NCBI GenBank assembly: GCA_027924585.1
Contig: BSBM01000386.1
Coordinates: 420,001 to 484,000, forward strand
Direction: 5' to 3'
From: Larix kaempferi
Lineage: Eukaryota > Streptophyta > Pinopsida > Pinales > Pinaceae
DNA: 64,000 nt
A program made the position numbers and the translations under genes. This document shows positions 1 to 10,910 of the stretch, piece after piece (positions within the stretch are counted from its first letter, which is position 1; every line of letters starts with the position of its first letter). The notes under the pieces were generated by a model, which was not told the origin of the DNA, did no database searches, and saw nothing but the letters and a program-made list of their open reading frames with translations.

Positions 1-75
1 TAAAATTCAATATTTCTAATGCAATATTAAATCAAAATATATAGAGTAGATATATTACGTCATAACTCGTATACT

Positions 76-750
76 TCAATTGACTTCATCATCTTCTTCA
101 TCCAATTCATCATCTGTATCATCCGATCCAGATTCAACATTGTAAGGATTGGCCATATCATCATCGTCATCGATTTCAGTTACGATCATCATGTCATCTT
201 CGATATCATCTTCATGGACATTGTCTGATACATCATCTGATTCAATTAATTCTTCCACATCTTCTTCTGGAACATGATCATATAAATCATGTTGATCATG
301 ATCATCTTCAACGTCATCTTCTTCTTCGAGAACGTCTTCATTACCTTCATCTACGTTATACTTTACCGGCCTTCCCCTTGGATCGTGTCTCATAGAAAAT
401 GACCAACCCGCTCTACTTGGAACCTCAGAGTAAAATACCCGTTCACATTGGGTTGGAAGAACATAGGGCTTCATTCCTGGCTCAAACAACCTTGTATTTA
501 CCATCGCAAATCTGTTATCATGTTCAATAATTGTTTTATTGGGATCACGTTGATTCAATCGACACCTGTACCATTTGAAAATGAATAGAAATACCTTGAA
601 GGAGTTAAAGTCACACCGAAGAATGTCTTCCAGATACCCATAGTATTTATTTTCAGAGGGTTCTGGATGTCTGTCACTTCTAGAGGAAACATTGGTCACC
701 TCAAAGACTGCAGATATCCCACAATCTGATCTTTTCTTGGTTTCATCCAA
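76..750 (-). pseudogene. CACTA transposase C-terminal DUF4216 domain with acidic tail
   Basis: This is the longest open block of the transposase gene, 224 residues without a stop. Residues about 34-125 carry the DUF4216 pattern: KYYGYLEDILRCDFNSFKVF, then a tyrosine-rich strand, RLFEPGMKPYVLPTQCERVF, and a Trp-containing end at GWSFSMRH. The remainder is a very acidic tail, largely Asp and Glu from residue 135 to the end. Such tails occur in some plant CACTA transposases. Because this piece is open while upstream exons are broken, it may have been kept by chance, or this exon has a different history. The stop codon lies 75 bases from the window edge. Confidence 0.8.
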
Positions 751-1411
751 CTTTTTGATGTGATATCTACAACCATTGCATCACATAGCCTTATGGTGTT
801 TTACCTACAACAAGCCATATAAGAAAATATTACATAATGATCCAATATTTATGATTAACTAGTGCATGCTTATAATGCCATACAAGGAAAAAAATCAGTG
901 TGTACAACGACAATATGTTTGCAAAAAAAAATAGTGTGGTTGATTAATATGCTTACCTACTTATCTTTTAAACCATATGCTAAATCGATTTCCCTTTGTC
1001 TTAGATTGGTATCTCCATTGCGATGTGCAGCTTTAACCAATGAAGCCACACCTTCCCATGATATTCCATGACCAGATTGTTCACATCGTTCAATCCATAC
1101 CTTCATCCAGTCAAGATTGTTTGCGATGTATAAATGAATTGCATCCCACTCTCGACCAACTGTTTGATGACAATAAAATTAAAATTCAATACAAATGTAT
1201 AGTCACTTAACAAAGTATATTACACTCTAAATTGATGCAAAATATTGAATATAAAAATAGAATATGTATGATATATATACATAAAAGTCAACAGTTAAAT
1301 GTGTCATATTACCTTTCACCTTCCTCGATCTACCTTTCCCCTTCGGGTACTCCCCTTCGAAATATTTATTGGAGTCTGGATCACAAATGCGACATAAATC
1401 GAGCTTTGAGG

Positions 1412-1657
1412 CTAATATAAGAAGATATTCACTAATATACAACATGTTTTTGTATACCTATATCCCTCCATCACAGAACCCTCAGCATGTGTTCGTTGTC
1501 TAACCAAACCCTTCATAAATTTCAAGTGCCTCTCAACCATCCACATGGACCTTGAGTGCCCAGGTCCACACAATTCATTCTCCTCAACTTGGTGTATGAT
1601 GTAGTGTTCCTGTGCATTGAAAAATTCCAAAGGTAGATGCTTCTGCATTTCACACAT
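1412..1657 (-). pseudogene. CACTA transposase DUF4218 domain
   Basis: This 81-residue block matches the domain that follows the catalytic core in plant CACTA transposases. Visible landmarks are HLPLEFFNAQEHYIIHQVEE near the start, then SRSMWMVERHLKFMKG and the EGSVMEGYRY stretch, corresponding to the family pattern of a Pro-Phe-Phe helix, a Trp-Met-Glu-Arg segment and an Ala-Glu-Gly-Ser tail. It opens with a methionine that is internal to the normal protein, so it is an exon rather than an independent gene. About 400 bases of A/T-rich sequence without domain matches separate it from the core, consistent with an intron. The function of this domain is not established. Confidence 0.75.
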
Positions 1658-2064
1658 GAGACGAGGAATTTATCTCTTCCAATACTTTATATCTTCTTTA
1701 TGGAATTATTTAGATGACAACCATCTACAAGTGACATGACAACCCAATGAAGAGATTTAATAAAAAAAACATTATATTACATAACATGAATTAGAGAACA
1801 AAAATCAAATATAAGTTCTACTATGAATTAAAAAAACACTAAGCGCATGCAAAAAATCGCTACTTACCTCATGTATTTCCCGAGATTATATATTACTTGT
1901 TTGACATTGTTGTCAAAGTTGTTCGGGAGAGAGAGAGAGGTAGAACATACTGTAACAATATACAAATCGTTTCATTTTTAAACAAAGAGTAGATAAACAA
2001 AAATACCAACCATATTCACTGCAATAGAAAGAAAAAAAATTTAATTCATACCATAATAATTACC

Positions 2065-4328
2065 TTCATGAAGACATGCCAATCATGCGTTTTCACCCTC
2101 GCAAAATCACCTTTCTTTGTTATGATATTCTTCATGTTCGCACAAAATCCGGTGGGAAATTTAATTTTTCGCATGACTTCTTTTACAACATTACTTTACT
2201 GGTTCGTTAACATCCATGGAAGTGAGTTTATATTAATTTGCTCTCCATTGCTATGAAATTGAATGACGTCTTTCATTGCATGGTTGCTATCTTGAATGTC
2301 TTTGCAAATTTTGACAATTTTTTCTTTCTCACTCCTTCCATCCAATATTCTCCATAATCTTTCAGTCACATTCTTTCTGATATGCATTGTATCAAACAGA
2401 TGAGCAATTTGTAGGTGCTCATAGTAGGGAAACCTACTAAATTGTCTAGGATAACTTTTCATTCCTTGTGGAAGCCCATTAATGCCTTCATGATCACATG
2501 AACGACAATCATGAATAGTAGTTTATAAAGAAATTACATAAATCAATGTCAAGTACAGTAAACAACACACAATAAAAAAATACAATATAACATTTCATAT
2601 ACGATGATTCATACGTACCTTGACGAATTTTATTATATTGCAACTTCCATAGGTGAGGTGTCATTCTCTGCGGTTTTAATGTAGTCTCTTCCTTGCCATT
2701 GAACAGATGTTTTTCGGTAGTTCGATACTTGTGATTCTTAGAGAGGAAGTGCCTATACTCATCAAACACCTCCTTTCCTAAGCTTTTTGAATGACGAGAT
2801 TTGATCTTAGGACCACAAACTGGACATGCAAATTTCCCCTTTGTCTGAAGACCTACATAAAGAGATGGAATATCTATGTCAATTATAATTATATACAAAA
2901 TGACTGGATTATTTAGAAAAACATGCGTGCGTAGTATATTAATTAGTTCATAAAATTAAATGCAAATAAAGTGGAACTTATAATTACATACCGCAAAAAT
3001 GGGTTAACCCTGGGCATCATGTATTCTCCATACAAGCATTGCATGGAATTGAAATTTCCTTTGTCATATTGGTCTAGGTACGTCATACATAGTGATGCCA
3101 TTCCATAACTTTAGTATCTCGTCAATAAGAGGTTCGATATATACTTTCATATCTTTGACTTGGTACTTACCTGATTGATTTGAACATATAAGAAATATAA
3201 TTATGAGACGTACCATTTAGATATATAAACCATATTGCACAAGAGAAAACAATAAATATATATATGAAATTATGTGACAAAATACGACAAATGAGATGCC
3301 ACTACATTAAAAAAAAAACTGTAGACACAATATAACCGGAACAATCATCGACAACGTTATGTGCTCCCTCTTTATTGACAACCATGGAGGAATGTTATTA
3401 TTGATAACAAAAACAGGCCACACCAAGTAAATGGATCTCATCTCTGCAAATGGATTGACACCATCTGATGCCAAAGAAATCCTAAGATTACGAGGTTCTT
3501 CTTTAAAGTGAGGCCATTTTTCCTCCATATCTCTAAATGCAGACCCATCTACAGGCATTCGAATAATGTCATCTTGACTTTTGTTCCGTGCATGGTAATC
3601 CATAAACTACGCTATGTTTTTGCACCTAAACAGTCGTTGAAAACTTGGAATAATGGGAATATAACGAAGAACCTTGCAAGGCACCTTTTTTGTTACTTGA
3701 TTTGTTCAATATCTACTGATATGACATCCTGGACATTCTGTTGCAAATTCATGCTGATTATAATATAGAACATGGTCATCAGGGCATGCATGAATTGCTT
3801 CATACTGCATTCCAATTTCTTTCATGATGGCAAATAAATCTCGATATGTGCAAGGTAAAATATTTGACGGTGGTAACAAATATTCACCTATCATGCTACA
3901 ACAAATTAAAATAAAAATCTAGTTAATATAATATAGAAAAAATATTAATGAAACATATTTCATCCGTATTAATTTGACTTATGCATTAACAATAAAATTA
4001 ATAGACAATCATATATATTATGTGATGGAATATATTACATACCTTAACATCCGTGTGACTGATATGTTTGAAATACCATTCATAACCTTCAAGTTTATTA
4101 TCAACAATATAGCAGAGAGAAGATTTGTGTTGGAGCCCTCATATAGGGGTTCGTATGCCTTCTCAAGAAGAGGTAAATCATGAATATCATCAAAATGATC
4201 ATCATCCATAATGAATCATGGATCAAAGTATTTGTACCATCATCTTCAACTATGTTATCAGTATGATCATTAACTTGTTCTCCATTATTCATAGCTCCAT
4301 GTTCCTCCGGTACTTGTTCTCGAAGCAC
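2065..4328 (-). pseudogene. CACTA transposase catalytic core (Transposase_21 / tnp2), broken
   Basis: This region encodes the DNA-cleaving core of a CACTA transposase, in several frames. Recognisable blocks in order are: an acidic spacer ending EPLYEGSNTN (about 4130); EAIHACPDDHVLYY (about 3790) and CPGC (about 3725); LRISLASDGVNPFAEM with NNNIPPWLSIKREH (about 3350-3480); KVYIEPLIDEILKLWNG (about 3105-3155); LQTKGKFACPVCGPK (about 2800-2850); and LFDTMHIRKNVTERLW (about 2345-2400). These are standard landmarks of the tnp2 family. The frame changes near 4200, and there are in-frame stops after CHISRY, before the MDYHARNKS block and in the segment near 3060. A/T-rich spacers between blocks may be introns, but the stops inside conserved blocks show decay. 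Confidence 0.85.
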
Positions 4329-4487
4329 TTCCTCTGGATGATATGTCGTAGGATGTATTTCCTTTATAATTACATGAAACCATCAATATATAAAAGTTAA
4401 TATAAGAAATATTAAAATAATACATACATTTACAAAAGAAATCAAAATAAAAACATATATAATGAAAAAATTACAAATGGATGATAT

Positions 4488-4721
4488 TCATGTCCCCCCC
4501 TCAGCGTGTCCATGTTCCCTACAATGTTTTTTGGCTGTTGAGATCTTTATTCTTCTCCTCTTAAATCCCATGCATTGACTACATGGACAATAACATTTCT
4601 CATCACCCCTTCTTTTCACTCCATCCCACAATCTAGCAAGCAACTGTCGATTTTGTTTGTCTGGATCAGGAATATTGCTATTTGACATTATCTTGTAAAG
4701 AGCTTGAATGAAGATTATCAA
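4488..4721 (-). pseudogene. CACTA transposase, N-terminal zinc-binding (transposase-associated) domain
   Basis: This is the first exon-like block of the transposase gene. The reading frame opens at 4721, but the more likely start is the second methionine at 4688 (MSNSNIPDPDKQ), because the family begins close to the zinc motif. A KCYCPCSQC cluster followed by CREHGH gives the Cys/His pattern of the domain found at the N terminus of CACTA transposases, thought to help DNA binding. The block ends at a stop after about 66 residues. Continuation of the protein is found further along the minus strand in other frames, through either an intron or a frameshift. The palindromic repeat cluster lies about 180 bases upstream. 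Confidence 0.8.
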
Positions 4722-4896
4722 TCTTAGAAAATCAAGCTCTACACTTCGCTCGCTTCAATCACAAAAACAATATAAATAATGAAAAACAATCCACCGAAAA
4801 ACAGTCCACCGAATAAAAAAACATCCGCAAATCGTCGCTTGTATAGCAAACATGTCGGAATGTTTCGAAATTTATAGATTTTAAAATATAACATTT

Positions 4897-5105
4897 CGTC
4901 AGATATCCGACGAACTAAGCATAGTTACCATTGGAGAACAGCTGTCGGATATCTTACTACTAGGGTATGATATACTATTGGATATCCGACATCTAGGGCA
5001 TGATATAATGTCGGATATACGACTCCTAAGACATGATATACTATTGGATATCGACATCTAGGGCATGATATAATGTCGGATATCCGACGACACTGATCAC
5101 TATTT
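4897..5105. repeat. CACTA subterminal-type repeats, internal cluster
   Basis: A second cluster of the same palindrome lies just upstream of the transposase start, including one perfect copy (5075-5088). The inner unit, ATGATATA plus a GGATATC(CGAC) motif, repeats about every 83 bases. The cluster ends with GACACTGATCACTATTT, which also follows the outer cluster at 6417, so the two clusters share a duplicated block. Confidence 0.8.
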
Positions 5106-5670
5106 ACTCTGTAGACTAAATGAAACCAAGCTAACACCTACCCTGCTATGCTCTAACTGCACCTTCCTTGCCTTTCCAAGTGAAAGTGGTAAGCCACAAA
5201 TAGGGATAACATTTAACTAATAAATCCAAACCAGTAAAATGTGGAAAAAGTAAAAAAAAAAATGGAAACTCTAGCAAACAACATTGGGAATCAGACTTAG
5301 AGCATCCCCAAAGAAATAAGATTTAATTGTTATCATAATATGATTCTGATAGTGAGTGTACACCAGTCTCATAATATCTGCACCTCCAATATACAATCCG
5401 TTTTCATGATACAAATATCCTGTCACTATTTCCATTTGATGATCGACCCTCTTTTTTAACTTTAATCCCAATGCAACTTATATAATATTTGCCAATTTCC
5501 ATGATCTAAAATTAGTATGCAGTACGATCTTACAAAGCCATTACAAAACAGAATACGGAAACGAAATGAATGTCAATGATGTTATCACATTATCTCAAAC
5601 CCAAGCATTCGGCGGCAACATAATCAAATATTATCTTAATCATAATTCATCAAAGAAAACTCATCAACGT

Positions 5671-5864
5671 GTGCGCATCCAAACAGTCATAAGTGTGTAC
5701 AACAATTTCATCATGTTTGTGCCTCCAAATGGTCACAATCAAAACGTCTCTTTCGATAACAAACTCATATTCGGGTGCGCATCCAAATGGTCATGAGTGT
5801 GTACAACAATTTCATCATCTCTATGCATCCAAACGGTCACAATCACAATGTCTCTTTCGATAAG
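5671..5864. repeat. 104-bp tandem duplication inside the CACTA leader
   Basis: Two copies of a unit starting GTGCGCATCCAAA follow each other (second at 5775). Each contains GTGTGTACAACAATTTCATCAT and CGTCTCTTTCGATAA-like stretches. No coding function is seen. The rest of 5106-6298 is A/T-rich non-coding sequence between the two repeat clusters. Confidence 0.7.
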
Positions 5865-6298
5865 TTTCGACTCCCTAGTCCCTACATAGCTTGTCACTAT
5901 TTTGGACGGCGATTTTCCTTCGTTCATTTTAATACTATGCAATTTACAAGTAGTTGCTAAGTGCTAAGTTGCCATAGTTATAAACAACCATGCAACATAT
6001 TTTCAACATAAATAGACTATATTTCTCATGTTCAATTGTGCTTACGTAGAGTCCAGTAAGCAAACACAACACGCTTTCACACGTCGGGCAAATATCATTG
6101 TCCTCGAGCGTAAACTTTACGCTAATAAGTTTAACTTTACATTAATAGTGTAGCTTTCAACAAGGAAGAGTTGCGCTGGTTATGCATGTCAAGGTTATGA
6201 TGGATGTCATGCTTTTAGTACGTTCTTGGAAAGTGCATTAGATAAAACAAGATTTGCAAAATATTTTTTATAGATATTTTGATATTTTCGACAGACAC

Positions 6299-6560
6299 CG
6301 TCGGATATTCGACATCCTCGATTATAAATATAATGTCAGATATCCGACATTCTCGGGCATAATATGACGTTGGATATCCGACATCCTCGGGTATAATATT
6401 ATGTCGGATAGCCGGCGACACTGATCACTATTTGACAAACATCGTCGGATATCCGAAGGCCGTCAGATATCTGACGTCCCTTTCTATCAATTTAAAAAAA
6501 AATCATCAAATTTCGTAATTTTGAAGGTGAAATCCGACAACACAGTCCTTTTCGTCGGAT
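6299..6560. repeat. CACTA subterminal repeats, terminal cluster
   Basis: At least seven imperfect copies of the 14-bp palindrome GTCGGATATCCGAC occur here, several linked by a spacer with CTCGGG and TATAAT, so the larger period is about 45 bases. Such arrays near CACTA ends are known transposase-binding sites in En/Spm (established for the superfamily). The specific motif here is read directly from the sequence. Confidence 0.8.
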
Positions 6561-6579
6561 GTCATCAGATTTTGGGTTC

Positions 6580-6592
6580 AAATTCTGTAGTG
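6580..6592 (-). repeat. CACTA terminal inverted repeat (start terminus)
   Basis: Read on the minus strand from 6592 the sequence begins CACTACAGAATTT, the superfamily signature. Within 60 bases inward there are two degenerate subterminal motifs with the ATCCGACG core. The first three flanking bases are TCG, a possible target-site copy that cannot be confirmed without the other end. Confidence 0.85.
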
Positions 6593-9500
6593 TCGGTTGG
6601 AAATCTCCATTAGTCGGCAGCTCAATTAGACAATGCCCAAGGTAAGGAACTAGTGGTCGACGAACTGCTAGTTTGGTCTACATGTTCATAAAAGAAAATT
6701 GCAACATTCCTTCTCCTTTGAGACTGCTCATATTGAGTCGACTGGTATGGTCAAGACGGCTGTAGTCATGCAATGAATAGTCAGTCAACGAATAATCTTC
6801 ATGACATGGTTAATGTTGACAAACTACTAAACTACATATTGTGGACGTGATTCCTTGGCAATAGGCCTTTGTAATATATATTAATAACAATGAATCCGTG
6901 ATCGCTCCCATCGACTAGAACTGGAACTGCCAACAAGTTGCTAGCCGGCAGGTTATGAGCACATGGTGGCATTTAGTGGTTATGACAGTTGGTAGTCGAT
7001 ATTAATGATGGTTGCTATATATTGACATCTCCATTGCTCACACCATGGCTCTAGGTGGTCGGTTGCAGTAGTCGACATGCTTAATATATAGACATGGCTG
7101 AATTAAATATGCCTTGTATCATTATAATTCAACTGGTCTTCAAAATATGGGTCATAACTTTATGGAGAATAACAATAAAATAGTCTTCTTTCAAGTCGGC
7201 ATTTGTTTTTCAGTTAAAGAGTTACACAATGCGTCACTTGTTCGACAGAAAATCGGAGTGAAATGTTAGGCAAGCTTAGCTGGTGGTTGGTGCTGTTAGA
7301 CAGGTCGATGAGAAAGTCGTGCTCCACACAACCCATTTGAGGGTAGTGGATAGTCGATTGGAGTCGATGGCCAGGATGGTCAGCATACACGAGTAAGTTA
7401 CTTGCCCAAGCAGTTGAATCATGACAATATAGTTCATGGGATCAACCACTACCTCGATCATTTGGATGGTTTTATAGACGTTGCGCTTGCTCAGAGCCGC
7501 ATTTCATCGACCATTGCATGCATTAGACAACCTCTACTACAAAGAGAAGCTTGTGATGGGTTTTTCATTCTTTCATATAGGTGCAATTTTCCACGAGCAC
7601 ATCGAGAAAGGAGTGGCATTATCTTCTGTCAATTAAGGAACATCATCGTATGTGCAAGCTGTAACTGTTCTCGCTTTCACCGACTGGTTTCTCCAACATC
7701 CTACCGATGCAACTCTCATTTTTCTTTGTAGTCGACGGTATCCATTCATTAATGCTCTGTCATTGTCACCATCGAACAACTCGTCGGTCTTCTTCTATGG
7801 TATAGTCGTCTTTATTCCAGGTCAACTGAGCCAACGACACTTGGTTGGTGAGAGAGCTCGACTGGGAATACGAAAATCAATCAGGCAGACTAATGAAACT
7901 TTCGAGAGGATTTCCTTATTATCAACCAGCTGGATGTGCATTATCGTCTTTCATGCACAGAGCTTTCATTTTCTATGGACATCTTGATTAGGCATACCGA
8001 TTTCTTCTTTCTTGTAGGTTTTCTCCTCATCCCACCATCGCATTCAAGTTCGAACCAATGATGAACTGCTCCAATCTCTTTCCATTCCAAAGCTACTGGT
8101 TGACGCCGATGGAGGCGTTAGTCGATGCCGACGAGATACTTTCCTGCTTGCTATGGTCAATTGCATGGTCCAACATCTAGGTCACTCATTTCACAGAATA
8201 TTTCTTTATCAACACGTGATCTTGGATTTCTTGAGTTGTTGCAGATTTTAGTTCAGATCTCGTGCTCTTTTTCATTCCAAACATGATCAAGGAAACGACC
8301 GATTATACTAGTCGTTGGTCGATTGAATACACTAGTTAGTGGACTGTGGTCAACAGATAATCAAATGAAAAAAAAGAATGGTCGGCGTCATTTAACTCAA
8401 TGATTTAACGCATTTAATTGAATTCAATCGATAGAGCAATCGCAAGCACTGTCTTGAGCAACGACACCACATACAGCAACATGCAATGCTGGAGATGCAA
8501 TATTTTTCTAGTCTTTCTCTGGTAGAAAATATTCAGTAGCAGCGCTTGGGATCAACATTTATCACAGGCGATCTTCCTCACTCTTTCACGCAACATCCAA
8601 CTTTTCTCACGTACAAGCCGTCTTTGATATTTTTGTTGGTTCTCCACCACGAGGGCTTCACTAGAAGGCAATATAATACCAGGTTCATTCATATTGTGGT
8701 ATTAAATATTCATGAAAACCTAAAAATTATATTGCTTATATATTAAGGGGAAAAGGGTTTTTTTATTTAATGTAACAATACACAAATACTTTGGGGTCTT
8801 TTTTATATGGGCGGGCTGACAAATATCCGCCAAATGGAGATGGCGATATCACGGTCGTATGAGAAATCGGGTTGAGGCAAGGCTCGGGCTTACCAGTACG
8901 CATGAAAATCATGTATTGAGGCATGCTTGAGGCCAGGGGGTTTCATGGTGAAGTGGTTTTCCAGTCGATCATAGTCAAGAGACAGTGGTCATTGACAGCC
9001 AACTGTTACCAATAGCACTCAACCAGTTGTTACCAATAGCCTTGGGAGGCTCTAAGCCTCCAGGGCCTGTTATAGGCCCTTGATAGGCCTTGGGGGCTTG
9101 AATACCCAACCACTTGTTCCTATTACAGGCCTTAGGAGGTTTAGTCAGCTTCCTAGAGCTTGTTACAGGCCCTGGGGGCTTGGATACCTAACCCACAATA
9201 GGCTTAGTCAGTGATTGGGGAACTGTAACATGCAATTTAAATGTTGTACTATGTGCATTGGCTCTAGTGACATACGAGAAGTGATCTCCTATCTCTTCAT
9301 TAGACCATTAGATGTTGCAAATCATAATGATATGTGGTTGAGTAATTTCACTGTGGGTGAAGTAATGTGCTTCCACAATATACATTGAAAGAAGCAAGGT
9401 GCATTGTAGAATGCATGTGGTATCATAAGAGGGGTATCGTATCAATATACTAGGTAGAAATATAAAGGGGTATAAAAAATGTTAATGAAAAAATTGATAC

Positions 9501-9986
9501 ATACAATATCTAGTGAAAATAGGGTTTTTTTTTAAATTGGGAAGGCATATTGGGAGGGGGTTAAAAAAACAATTTTGGAAGGTATTTTCTAATATTTAGT
9601 GAAATTAGGGGTATTGTTTCATATGCCACGAACGAACGTGCTATGATAGCAATTTATTGAGTGAATCCCTCGTGTTCTCCACACTAACTTCCAGGTTCGA
9701 GCCACCCCCACACGTTGCTGCTGTCACCCAACCGAATGGGAGCAACAACAGAGCCATATGTTGTCTTCAAGCAGATATCAACATTATACACAGAAGAATA
9801 ACCAAGACAAAGTATTGGATCGAATGCATTCAATCAGTTATTATTCATCTTGATGGTAATATTTGTACATGAAGAGAGAGAACTTGGAGTAGTTACACCC
9901 GCTCCAACTTCTCATGCTTTACATCATTAATTAGTACATTCATTAAGATAATGATAACATAGGAGGCCTATCGTCCCCCTCAACAC
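6593..9986. other. 3.4 kb without recognisable genes
   Basis: I see no protein family, LTR, or RNA gene here. Up to about 8400 the sequence is unusually rich in AGTCGA/GGTCGG-type words, and short open frames on both strands do not resemble known proteins. From 8750 to 9640 there are G-rich tracts, and two related segments with GGGGGCTTG and TACC(C/T)AAC recur at about 9090 and 9170. Confidence 0.5.
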
Positions 9987-10830
9987 AATACAAACCTTCT
10001 TAACCTATCAAAACTAAAATGAGTTAAGAACCTATCAAAATCTGTTATGATTCATTAATAAACCAATAATATAATAAGGTTGTTCTAATTCACTAATCCA
10101 ACCAATGTTTAAGCTTCATATGTTCCTATCATGAAATCATAATCCTCCACCACACCACCAAATACCATAATATGGTTTTTATGGTTCATTAATCCAACCA
10201 ATGTTTAAGCTTCATATGTTCCTATCATGAAATCATAATACATAAATGGCATCATCATCATCCAAGTAGAGAGTCATACTAATCATGTGTTTGCCACACG
10301 ATTAAATATTTGAGAAACCTCATTAATAACTAATAATATAATAAGGTTGTTATGGTTCATTTAAACCAACCAATGTTTAAGCTTCATAGGTTCCTCACTA
10401 CGAATTTGACAACTAAGTTATGATAGGTTTTTCCATCTTTGAAATAATAATAATAATAATATATTGTTTATTAAATAGGTAGCATAGTGTTTATTGGTCC
10501 TTAAGTAAAACATAAAAGTGCTTCTAATTGACTAAGAGTTTATTTTTCTCGAACATAAGGAAACAAGTTAATGATCCAATACCTAAATGCATCTTGCAAG
10601 AATGAATTCAAGTGGTATGGTTTTCCTTAAATAATGGTGATGAGTCAACTCGCATTAAAGATATCATTATAGTGATGGTTGTCTTCAATATAAGTTTGAT
10701 CCCTAAGTTATAAAATGTTTTATCATCTCTGAAAAAAATAGTACTTTTAATAGACATATATAAAACTTACTGAATTTGATATACTAACATACATTAATTA
10801 AAGAAATTTTAATTAATTTAGTAAATATAT
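9987..10830. repeat. Composite repeat X, copy 1 (about 100-bp tandem units plus unique tail)
   Basis: The left part holds three diverged units containing TCCAACCAATGTTTAAGCTTC and CATATGTTCCTATCATGAAA, then a microsatellite (AAT)n. The right part (10450-10830) is unique. The whole block recurs at 30014-30585 joined to 36633-37012. It begins inside sequence resembling the C-terminal end of the non-L1 LINE (AATACAAACC start) and ends exactly where another scrap of that LINE begins. Confidence 0.75.
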
Positions 10831-10910
10831 AAAGATACCATGGCTTGGTTAAACCATTGGGGAATTGACGAAAATGAAACTTTGCAGAGTATTTGAATAA
10901 TGCCAAAAAA
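10831..10910 (+). pseudogene. Scrap of non-L1 LINE reverse transcriptase C-terminal region, copy 1
   Basis: The translation contains MAWLNHWGIDENETLQS, matching the segment LAWLNHWGID seen in the larger copy of the same LINE at 24270-24300. The L1-like LINE follows immediately after TGCCAAAAAA, the same junction as in the second copy at 37090. Confidence 0.65.

Larger units (their letters stand above)
1..6592 (-). mobile_element. CACTA (En/Spm) DNA transposon, start terminus present, far end outside the window
   Basis: The minus strand carries a decayed tnp2-type transposase gene whose domains run in the usual order: N-terminal zinc-binding region, catalytic core, DUF4218, DUF4216. Upstream of it are short repeats around GTCGGATATCCGAC, and the element ends at TAGTG on the plus strand, which reads CACTACAGAA inward from the terminus. 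CACTA termini and subterminal motif arrays are hallmarks of the superfamily. No matching terminus is visible near base 1, so the element continues beyond the window. The 3-bp target duplication cannot be checked because the other flank is missing. In-frame stops and frame changes show this copy is not coding-competent. Confidence 0.9.

Noticed and set aside
7402-7987. Two overlapping open frames of about 110 codons on the plus strand
   Set aside because: They resemble no family, lack a codon-use signal, and lie in repetitive unassigned sequence. Chance frames are the simpler reading.
9694-9703. GGTTCGAGCC resembling a pol III B box, possible tRNA or SINE
   Set aside because: No A box at the right distance, no cloverleaf and no tail or target duplication could be found.
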